A model generated the notes under the pieces. It ran no database searches. It had not been told where the DNA came from and saw only the letters and a list, made by a program, of their open reading frames with translations. From assembly GCA_030622585.1 (NCBI GenBank), contig JAUXFZ010000024.1, forward strand, positions 1 to 12,508: 12,508 bases of DNA. The letters are read 5' to 3'. Below, piece by piece: positions 6,948-12,508 of the stretch. Source of the stretch: Myxococcales bacterium. GTDB taxonomy: Bacteria; Myxococcota_A; Polyangia; Polyangiales; Houyiibacteriaceae. Position numbers and translations under genes: made by a program. The first letter of the stretch is position 1. The number at the start of each line of letters is the position of its first letter.

Positions 6948-8255
6948 TTGACCGATTCCAAGACCGTGTACGTGGCGATGAGCGCAGACATGATCCACCC
7001 GGGTCACCTCAAGATCATCGCGGAAGCCCGAACCCTTGGCCGCGTGGTTCTCGGGCTGCTCACCGACGAGGCGATCGCTTCGTACAAGCGGTTACCGTAC
7101 CTGTCCTACGCCCAGAGGAAACTGGTCCTCGAGAACATCGTCGGGATCTCGGAAGTCATTCCGCAGGAGACGCTCGACTACGTTTCCAATCTCCAGAAGC
7201 TGCGCCCCGACTACGTGGTGCATGGCGACGATTGGAAGACGGGTGTCCAGAAGCAAACGCGCGATCGCGTCATCGAGGCGCTCAGGGCTTGGGGCGGGCA
7301 GCTGGTCGAGCCGAAGTATACGGAGGGCATTTCGTCCACGCAGTTCATCGCAGCGCAGAGAGAAGTGGGTACGACTCCGGCGATCCGCATGAAAAGGCTC
7401 CGTCGGCTCCTCGACGCAAAGTCCATCGTCCGCGCTTGCGAGGTACATAGCGGGTTGACCGGCTTGATCGTCGAACACACTTCCGCTGACGTCGACGGCA
7501 TGACCCACGAGATGGACGCCATGTGGATGAGCAGCCACACCGACTCCGTCGCACGAGGTAAGCCCAACATCGAGGCCGTGGATCTGACCTCTCGCAGTGG
7601 AGCGCTCAACGACGTTCTCGACGTCACGACCAAGCCGGTCCTCTACGATGCGGGCACCGGGGGTAGGCCGGAGCACTTTGCTTTCCTAGTGCGCTCACTC
7701 GAGCGGCTCGGCGTTTCCGCGGTCGTCATCGAAGACAGGGACGCGTCGCGGGGGAGCGACCCACTGGGCACCGCGTTGCCTCAGAAGCAGACCGGCGTCG
7801 AGGACCACGCTGAGAAGATTCGATGCGGAAAGCGGTCCCGAGTGACCGACGAGTTCATGGTCATCTCGCGTATCGAGAGCTTGGTCCTGAAGGAGAGCAC
7901 CCAGACGGCGCTCACTCGTGCCGAGGCCTACATCGAAGCCGGAGCAGACGGCATCATGATCGACAGCAATGACCAGTCGCCTGACGCTGTTCTTGCATTC
8001 TGTCACGCCTATCAAAGGCTGGGGCGTCGAGTCCCGCTGGCAGCGATCCCGACGACGTACTCTGCGATCACCGAGCGGGAGCTGGTGGATGCAGGCGTCA
8101 GGATCGTCATCTACGCCGATCAGCTGCTGCGAAGCGCTCACTCCGCCATGGTTGGCGCGGTGAAATCGATTCTGGAGAACGGCCGATCACTCGAGGCGAG
8201 CGAGGCGTGCATGCCGATCGAAGATATCATCGGCTCGATGCCCCAACAGCGCTAG
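6948..8255 (+). CDS. Cytidylyltransferase-like / PEP-mutase-like fusion, mutase active site degenerate
   Basis: A two-domain protein of 435 residues. Residues 1-140 are an HxGH nucleotidyltransferase: YVAMSADMIHPGHLKII, then DYVVHGDDWKTG and the closing ISSTQF (cytidylyltransferase ISSTxx). It should couple a phosphate or phosphonate to CTP, releasing pyrophosphate. Residues about 150-435 align along their whole length with PEP mutase of the isocitrate lyase superfamily (GKPNIEAVDLTSR, VLYDAGTGGRPEHF, SRIESLVL, AYIEAGADGIMIDS, ENGRSLEASEACMPI). This fusion is known from phosphonate biosynthesis, where the first domain makes CMP-phosphonates. Here, however, the mutase signature EDKx5NS reads EDRx5SD and several catalytic positions are changed (see findings), so PEP mutase activity is doubtful. 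TTG 6948 is the only start that keeps the complete first strand. The 41-base gap suggests the same operon as the dehydrogenase. Confidence 0.9.
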   Translation: MTDSKTVYVAMSADMIHPGHLKIIAEARTLGRVVLGLLTDEAIASYKRLPYLSYAQRKLVLENIVGISEVIPQETLDYVSNLQKLRPDYVVHGDDWKTGVQKQTRDRVIEALRAWGGQLVEPKYTEGISSTQFIAAQREVGTTPAIRMKRLRRLLDAKSIVRACEVHSGLTGLIVEHTSADVDGMTHEMDAMWMSSHTDSVARGKPNIEAVDLTSRSGALNDVLDVTTKPVLYDAGTGGRPEHFAFLVRSLERLGVSAVVIEDRDASRGSDPLGTALPQKQTGVEDHAEKIRCGKRSRVTDEFMVISRIESLVLKESTQTALTRAEAYIEAGADGIMIDSNDQSPDAVLAFCHAYQRLGRRVPLAAIPTTYSAITERELVDAGVRIVIYADQLLRSAHSAMVGAVKSILENGRSLEASEACMPIEDIIGSMPQQR

Positions 8256-8268
8256 AGGTGGTAGTCCG

Positions 8269-9603
8269 TCAGCCCGCCTCGAGGAACGCTCGAACGCGCG
8301 CCTGCACGTCTGGCGCGTCGGTGCGCGCCTCCGCGTAACTGCGGTCCCAGGAAAATTCGCGAGGTCGAACGGTCGAAAGGGAGCTGGGGTCCCAAAGGTT
8401 CACGTATTCGCCCCCGAGATCGCTCATACGATGCTGAATGTCGTTCACCAGCGCCGCCCTGAGCGTTTGATACTGATTCTCGATGATCTTCACGAGAGCC
8501 GCATTGAAGGTGCGACGAAAATGAGAATGCGTTAGACCGCGATTGTTGAAGGACAGGCCGCCATCCTCCTTGATGTCGAAGAAGCTCAGGAGGTTGTTGT
8601 GGTTCGTCGGGTCCATGCGGAAGTTGTACATTTCCATTCCATCGGGACCTACAATCAGCGAGTACTCCTCGTTCGAGACGGAGTAGCATTTCGGGAGAGC
8701 CTTGTTCGGAAGCTGGTTGGCGAACAGGGTTCGACAGGAAGCGGTCTGTCTCGAGCCTGCGAACATACTGGTTCCGGCATCCCAACGTGGCGCCTCATTC
8801 ACCTGGATGCCGAGCACGTCGAGCGCCGTCGCCTTGATGTCAGCCACGCTTGCGACCGTTCCGCACCGACTTGGCGCTGAGCCCGGCACGTAAACCGAGG
8901 CCGGCGTGCGGATGATGCTCGTGTACGGCTCGAAGGCGTGACAGAAACCGAAATAGGGTCCATGCGTCCATAGCTCGTCCCCGTGATCGCCGAACGCGAT
9001 GACCACAGTGTCGTCTCCGCCGCGCTCGTCCAGCAGCCGCTGGACCCTCGCTACCGATGCGTCGAGCGCCTTGTAGCCGAGGTGAATCCTCGAGAAGCCG
9101 TCCACCTCTTCGGGCTTGCTCGTACCCGAGTAGCTCAGGTGACTCAGTAGGTTCCAAAGATAGATCGCGAACGGCGCAGAGTCTCGGTTGGAGACGATGT
9201 CGTCGAGCCGTTGCTCGAACCCCGCATGGTCGTCGAACCACTCGAAGCGCTCTCCGCTGCCGAAGACGCTCCAACCGTTGATGTCGTCGCGCCAGATTCG
9301 AGGATAGCCCAAGCCATGGCAGCGATAGCCCGCTACGGCGAGCACATCCATGAGGTTCGCTTGATGACCGGCTGGGCGATTACCGCTTCCGTCGAAGTTG
9401 GCGATGTGCTCGAGTTCCGACGTGTTGCCATGCAATGCGTCTGTGAAGGTGGTGACGGACGATGGGCAGGTCGTGAAGAAATTATCGAATGTCGTCGAGC
9501 GTTCACGAAGCGCCCGCAGGGCCGGAAAGTCTTGCGGAAATCGATCGAGGAATTCCGTCGAAACACTCTCCAGGTGTATGATGATGAGGTTTCGCTGCGG
9601 CAT
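8269..9603 (-). CDS. Alkaline-phosphatase-superfamily (sulfatase/LTA-synthase-like) protein
   Basis: A metal-dependent phospho- or sulfo-ester hydrolase or transferase of the sulfatase/alkaline phosphatase fold, 444 residues. The first metal-binding strand reads LIIIHLESVS with E12, as in LTA-synthase/OpgB-type enzymes rather than the Asp pair of sulfatases. The nucleophile region is TTCPSSVTTF; aligning with TxPSH/CxPSR places Thr45 at the nucleophile position, so no formylglycine enzyme is needed. FGDHGDELWTHG carries the late metal ligands D206 and H207, and CHAFEPY follows. No signal peptide or membrane helix is visible, unlike LTA synthases and phosphoethanolamine transferases, so it appears cytosolic. 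It is convergent with the cytidylyltransferase fusion (13 bases apart) and divergent from the glycosyltransferase. A phosphodiesterase, phosphonate hydrolase or headgroup transferase are all possible. Confidence 0.82.
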   Translation of the reverse strand: MPQRNLIIIHLESVSTEFLDRFPQDFPALRALRERSTTFDNFFTTCPSSVTTFTDALHGNTSELEHIANFDGSGNRPAGHQANLMDVLAVAGYRCHGLGYPRIWRDDINGWSVFGSGERFEWFDDHAGFEQRLDDIVSNRDSAPFAIYLWNLLSHLSYSGTSKPEEVDGFSRIHLGYKALDASVARVQRLLDERGGDDTVVIAFGDHGDELWTHGPYFGFCHAFEPYTSIIRTPASVYVPGSAPSRCGTVASVADIKATALDVLGIQVNEAPRWDAGTSMFAGSRQTASCRTLFANQLPNKALPKCYSVSNEEYSLIVGPDGMEMYNFRMDPTNHNNLLSFFDIKEDGGLSFNNRGLTHSHFRRTFNAALVKIIENQYQTLRAALVNDIQHRMSDLGGEYVNLWDPSSLSTVRPREFSWDRSYAEARTDAPDVQARVRAFLEAG

Positions 9604-9695
9604 GCCGAATCGTAAACGTTAGCGAGCAGGGATCGCCAGATTCACGCAGGGCTCAAATCTGGCGCTACCGGATTCCGGATGCTAATTTCCGGACC
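9604..9695. promoter_or_regulatory. Divergent intergenic region with a 9-bp inverted repeat
   Basis: These 92 bases separate the divergent sulfatase-like and glycosyltransferase genes and must hold both promoters. A perfect inverted repeat, CGCCAGATT (9634-9642) and AATCTGGCG (9656-9664), flanks a 13-base centre. With no T-run after it, it is a better candidate for an operator than a terminator. Two copies of TTCCGGA (9673 and 9687) lie just upstream of the GTG start. No convincing -35/-10 pair was found on either strand. Confidence 0.45.
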
Positions 9696-10463
9696 GTGTC
9701 ACGCGAAAATTCAGTGTCGTCGACGGCTGAGCAGCCCGAACAGCTCTCCGTCATCGTTCCCTGCCTGAACGAGGAAGGTGCCATCCGAGCTGCCGTCCAA
9801 GAGGTCGTCGATGCGAGGCCGAAATTTCCAGTCGCTATCGAGATCGTCATCGTCGACGACGGCTCGACCGACAACACACGGCAGGTCGCAGAGCAGCTTT
9901 GCGAGGAGTTCGAGGATTGCCGCCTCATGGTCAACGGGCGCAACCTCGGTGTGGGCCGATCGGTCATGCTCGCTTACGAGACCATCCCCGACGACAATTG
10001 GGTGACCTGCTTTCCAGGCGATCGAGAGCTCGTGTTCGAGTCTCTGCTCAACTACATGGACGTCCGAGACGATTACGATTTGATTCTCGGGTATTTCCAG
10101 AACCCAGTGATTCGGCCCACGATCCGGCGAGTGGCGTCCTCCGCTTTCACGCTTACGGCGCGGTTCCTCTACGGGTATCCATACCAGTATCTGAATGGCA
10201 TGAAGATGTACCGACGCTGGGTGTTCAAGAACATCGACGTGATTTCGAACGGACACGCGATCAACGCGGAGCTCATCGCAAAGGCTATGTTGAGGCACCC
10301 AGGGCTCCGCATCGGCGAGGCGCCATTCGTGGGCCGCGGTCGCCCGTCGGGGTCGTCCAAGGCGTTTCGGCCGAGCTCGATCGTGCGTGCGATGCGGGAA
10401 ACGATGGCGGGCTACCGCTCCGTGACCGACTACCGCAGGGAAGTCGTCAAAAACCGCGACTAG
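9696..10463 (+). CDS. Family 2 glycosyltransferase, DPM1-like
   Basis: An inverting GT-A glycosyltransferase of family 2, related to dolichyl/undecaprenyl-phosphate sugar transferases, 255 residues. Motifs: LSVIVPCLNEEGAI (17-30), IVDDGSTDNT (first acidic motif, about 52-61), GRNLGVGRSVMLAYE, and WVTCFPGDRE (102-111), in which PGD takes the place of the usual DxD. Further on, LNGMKMYRRWVF and RIGEAPFVGRGRPSGSSK correspond to the acceptor-side region of DPM1-like enzymes. No membrane helix or GtrA-like tail follows, so it would act at the cytoplasmic face. The start is GTG 9696. It is the only plus-strand gene among minus-strand neighbours. Its stop directly abuts the stop of the opposing gene. 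The sugar donor and acceptor cannot be inferred. Confidence 0.9.
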   Translation: MSRENSVSSTAEQPEQLSVIVPCLNEEGAIRAAVQEVVDARPKFPVAIEIVIVDDGSTDNTRQVAEQLCEEFEDCRLMVNGRNLGVGRSVMLAYETIPDDNWVTCFPGDRELVFESLLNYMDVRDDYDLILGYFQNPVIRPTIRRVASSAFTLTARFLYGYPYQYLNGMKMYRRWVFKNIDVISNGHAINAELIAKAMLRHPGLRIGEAPFVGRGRPSGSSKAFRPSSIVRAMRETMAGYRSVTDYRREVVKNRD

Positions 10464-10487
10464 CTACTCGCCCGCTAGCTCGACGCG
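10449..10487 (-). terminator. Candidate intrinsic terminator of the HldE-like gene
   Basis: CGCGACTAGCTA (10455-10466) and TAGCTCGACGCG (10476-10487) form an imperfect 12-base stem (10 pairs, two mismatches) around a 9-base loop. On the minus strand the stem is followed after GG by TTTTT (plus A-run 10449-10453), as in a rho-independent terminator. It overlaps the last codons of both convergent genes, so it would serve the minus-strand gene. The plus-strand side has no T-run. Stem stability was not computed. Confidence 0.45.
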
Positions 10488-12017
10488 CTGTTCGAAGAAG
10501 TCGTACAGGTCGGGCAACGGGGTTCCCTCGTTCCCCAGGTGGCTCGCGGAGATCGAGGCGAGCGAGCCTCCGATGTACATACCGACGGGCAAGGGTTCGC
10601 CGGCCAGTTGGGCTAGAGTCGCGCCCGTGAGGAAAACGTCGCCAGCGCCGACAGCGTCGACTTCGTTGACCTCGAGCGCCGGCAGGTAGTCGGTGCGGAG
10701 ACGCGTCGCCTTCTTCTTTGGCCGATGAAAACACAAAGAGCCGCGCCTGCCCATCGTGATGATCAGTCCCCTTGCGTCGCTTGCGTCGAAGTATCGGCTC
10801 GCGAGGTTGGATAGGCCGCTCTCGGCGTCCGCCATGGCGAACCGCAACTCGTCTTCCGTTGGAGTCGAGAATTCCGGCTTACGGAACTTCAAGATGTTGG
10901 CCTGCCCGTTGGTGCTCACATCCGCAAAGTAGGGTTTTCCTGCGGCCGCCGAGAGCTCCGGCAGAGCATTGGCGAGTGTTGGTCCGAACAGGCCGTAGCC
11001 AAAGTCGGTGACGATCAAGGCGTCGTACTCCTCGAGCCGGTCTCTCAGCATCGAGATCAGCTCGTCCGTCGTCTCGATTGGAATCGGGGATGGGCTTCCG
11101 CGGTCAACCTTGAAGACCTTCTGCCCTCCGACGATGAATCGAGTCTTGGCGTACGAAGGCCTTCCGGGCGCGGGCAGGTTTTGAACTTCGACCCCGGAGG
11201 CGTTCAAGGTGGTCTTGATACGCTCGAGTCCTTCGTCTTCGGCGCAGCAAGTGACGAGCGTGGCCTTCGCTCCGAGGATCGCCGCTTGCCGTGCGATGAC
11301 CCCGCCGCCTCCCACGAACCATTCCTCGCTCACCGGCTTCACCGAAACGATCGGACTTTCCGACGCACCGCGCGCGCCTTCACAATGGACATAGTGGTCG
11401 ATGATGGCGTCGCCCAACACCAGCACTTTGAGATCTGAAAACCGCGAGATCGCGTTCTTGAGCCGTGCCGCCGAGATGCCGTGTTGACGGCAGAACCGCT
11501 GGATCTTCTGTTGCTCCATGTCGAGCGTGTTGCGCTTGCGTCGACCAATTTCCGATGATGAGAAGACCACGTCGCCCGAGCCCAGCACGACTCGGCCGCC
11601 GTAGCTCTCCACGATGGCCTTCTCCTTGGCGAAGCGCGGGTCGTTCTTCGACTCGTATTCACGCCCCTTCACGTAAATGTCAGGTTGGATCGATTCGAGC
11701 GCCGGGCCGGCCCATTCATCTTCGCTGAGTGCCACGTAGTCGACACATGCGAGCTCGGCGAGATTGTCGAGGCGCAGGTCCTCGGGAATGTACGGGCGTT
11801 CGTATCCTTTCATCACGACATCGTCGCCGCTCACGGTGACTACGAGCCGGTCGCCGAGGCTGCGCGCAAAGCGCAAGTAGCGAATGTGTCCCGGATGCAC
11901 GATGTCGAAGCATCCGTGACATTGAACGAGCGTCTTGCCCTCGCCGCGGAGGCGCGTACGTTCCGCCGCCAGCTCGGAGATGGACAAGATCTTGCTGTCG
12001 GCTTCAGGGCTTCGCAC
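10464..12017 (-). CDS. HldE-like bifunctional nucleotidyltransferase / PfkB sugar kinase, reversed domain order
   Basis: About 517-520 residues with two catalytic domains. Counting from the upstream GTG at 12026, the first domain (to about 165) is an HxGH nucleotidyltransferase, QCHGCFDIVHPGHIRYL with H44 and H47, followed by VVTVSGDD, DIYVKGREYE and VVFSSSEIG. The second (about 190-520) is a PfkB/ribokinase-family kinase, LKVLVLGDAIIDHYVHCEG, a VGGGGVIARQAAILGA glycine motif and the catalytic NEVDAVGAGDVF near 456-466. E. coli HldE, which makes ADP-heptose precursors, has the kinase first; here the order is inverted. The likely job is phosphorylating a sugar and activating a sugar 1-phosphate, possibly but not provably a heptose. 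GTG 12017 is preferred because GGAG lies 8 bases upstream of it; GTG 12026 is the alternative. It overlaps the end of the aminotransferase gene, suggesting coupling. Confidence 0.88.
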   Translation of the reverse strand: MRSPEADSKILSISELAAERTRLRGEGKTLVQCHGCFDIVHPGHIRYLRFARSLGDRLVVTVSGDDVVMKGYERPYIPEDLRLDNLAELACVDYVALSEDEWAGPALESIQPDIYVKGREYESKNDPRFAKEKAIVESYGGRVVLGSGDVVFSSSEIGRRKRNTLDMEQQKIQRFCRQHGISAARLKNAISRFSDLKVLVLGDAIIDHYVHCEGARGASESPIVSVKPVSEEWFVGGGGVIARQAAILGAKATLVTCCAEDEGLERIKTTLNASGVEVQNLPAPGRPSYAKTRFIVGGQKVFKVDRGSPSPIPIETTDELISMLRDRLEEYDALIVTDFGYGLFGPTLANALPELSAAAGKPYFADVSTNGQANILKFRKPEFSTPTEDELRFAMADAESGLSNLASRYFDASDARGLIITMGRRGSLCFHRPKKKATRLRTDYLPALEVNEVDAVGAGDVFLTGATLAQLAGEPLPVGMYIGGSLASISASHLGNEGTPLPDLYDFFEQRVELAGE

Positions 12018-12508
12018 GGGTTTCACTCCAATCGACCAAAATTCGGATCAGCCGGTCGCGATCGGACGGGTCTAGCTCGGGCGACACGGGAAGGCTGATG
12101 ATGCGTCGTATCAACGATTCGGTATGTGGAAGCGCAGGGCACTCGACGGATTGCAGTGCGCGCTGCTGATGAATCGGCACAGGATAGTGCACCTTGGCAT
12201 CGAAACCGTGCTCGTGAACGTGCTTGATGATGTCATCCCTCGCGTCGTCTCGAATGACGAACGTGCTGAACGCGGGCTCGCAGCCGTCGGTGACCGCTGT
12301 GATCTCGAAATGCGCTGCGAGTGCCGCAGTGTATGCTGCCGCGTGTTCCCTACGAGTCGCGATCCAGTCGTCCAGACGCGGCAACTTGACCAAGATGATC
12401 GCTGCCTGCAGCGTATCTAGCCGCGCGTTCTCGCTTGCTACGTCGACATGGTCCCGATCGCGGTGACCGAGGGATCGGAGCTTTCGAAGGAGTGCTGCTC
12501 TCTCGTCA
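12004..12508 (-). CDS. DegT/DnrJ/EryC1-family sugar aminotransferase, C-terminal part
   Basis: The last 167 or so residues of a PLP-dependent aminotransferase whose beginning lies beyond the right edge. The visible part starts inside the segment after the catalytic lysine (ALLRKLRSLGHRDRDHVDV) and contains the hallmark SENARLDTLQAAIILVKLPRL, where canonical members have N-x-R-L-D-x-LQAAIL. It continues with the helix DWIATRREHAAAYTAAL, the strand FSTFVIRDDARDDI, the substrate-site VHYPVPIHQQRALQ and the usual ending SLPVSPELDPSDRDRLIRIL. Such enzymes transfer an amino group from glutamate to a nucleotide-linked keto-sugar for surface polysaccharides or antibiotics. The first complete in-frame start inside the window (TTG 12393) is not the real start. 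The stop lies inside the next gene, the HldE-like protein, so both are probably one operon. Confidence 0.9.
   Translation of the reverse strand, partial: DERAALLRKLRSLGHRDRDHVDVASENARLDTLQAAIILVKLPRLDDWIATRREHAAAYTAALAAHFEITAVTDGCEPAFSTFVIRDDARDDIIKHVHEHGFDAKVHYPVPIHQQRALQSVECPALPHTESLIRRIISLPVSPELDPSDRDRLIRILVDWSETRAKP

Noticed and set aside
6948..8255. Straightforward phosphonate (2-aminoethylphosphonate) biosynthesis gene pair
   Set aside because: The fusion architecture fits, but EDKx5NS and several other catalytic residues are not conserved and neither phosphonopyruvate decarboxylase nor the transaminase is in the window. I therefore do not call the mutase activity.
8256..8268. Terminator between the convergent fusion gene and sulfatase-like gene
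   Set aside because: Only 13 bases separate the stops and no stem with a T-run is visible in or next to them.
8269..9603. Classical formylglycine sulfatase
   Set aside because: The Cys of TTCPSS is out of register with CxPSR; the nucleophile position is occupied by Thr, and the first metal ligand is Glu as in phospho-transferases.
9211..9615. 134-codon plus-strand frame opposite the sulfatase-like gene
   Set aside because: Fully overlaps the N-terminal catalytic part of a recognisable enzyme on the other strand and has no motif of its own.
10464..12026. Standard hldE annotation
   Set aside because: Both domains are present but in the opposite order from HldE and no other heptose genes are seen, so the gene symbol is withheld.

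Overview
The window is GC-rich DNA with tightly packed genes and GTG/TTG starts mixed with ATG. It encodes Gram-negative envelope functions: a periplasmic adaptor protein, a small MscS-type channel and enzymes of nucleotide-activated sugar metabolism. This fits a high-GC proteobacterium, myxobacterium or related lineage. The sequence alone does not settle the taxon, and I saw no rRNA, tRNA, CRISPR array, integrase or transposase.

Region 1 (1-308, minus strand): the first 15 codons of a probable SAM-dependent (ArsM-like) methyltransferase run off the left edge. It has a clear Shine-Dalgarno and a sigma70-like promoter whose -35/-10 spacer is occupied by a perfect palindrome, as expected for a repressor operator. 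Next to it lies an N-terminal remnant of an alpha/beta hydrolase, which I read as a pseudogene.

Region 2 (392-3224, plus strand): a probable operon of a MacB/LolD-type ABC ATPase, an HlyD-type membrane-fusion protein and an MscS-like channel. The FtsX/MacB-type permease that normally partners such an ATPase and adaptor is absent from the visible DNA.

Region 3 (3364-8255, plus strand): a compact operon of a class II (tagatose-bisphosphate type) aldolase, an FGGY carbohydrate kinase, an iron-containing (group III) alcohol dehydrogenase, and a fusion of an HxGH cytidylyltransferase-like domain with a PEP-mutase-like domain. The fusion resembles the nucleotidyltransferase-PEP mutase fusions of phosphonate biosynthesis. 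However, nearly every PEP mutase catalytic position I can align is substituted, and neither phosphonopyruvate decarboxylase nor the AEP transaminase is present. The operon therefore looks less like a textbook phosphonate pathway and more like a pathway making and nucleotide-activating a small phosphorylated polyol or an unusual phospho/phosphono compound.

Region 4 (8269-12508): a cytosolic alkaline-phosphatase-superfamily (sulfatase/LTA-synthase-like) enzyme on minus, a DPM1-like family 2 glycosyltransferase on plus, then on minus an HldE-like bifunctional protein with reversed domain order (nucleotidyltransferase first, PfkB kinase second), preceded by a DegT/DnrJ-type sugar aminotransferase that runs off the right edge. 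Together with region 3 this looks like part of a surface glycan or glycolipid cluster in which two different HxGH nucleotidyltransferases activate building blocks, an aminotransferase and a sugar kinase modify sugars, a glycosyltransferase assembles, and a phospho-transferase/hydrolase-like enzyme may add or remove a phospho-substituent. That joint role is inference.
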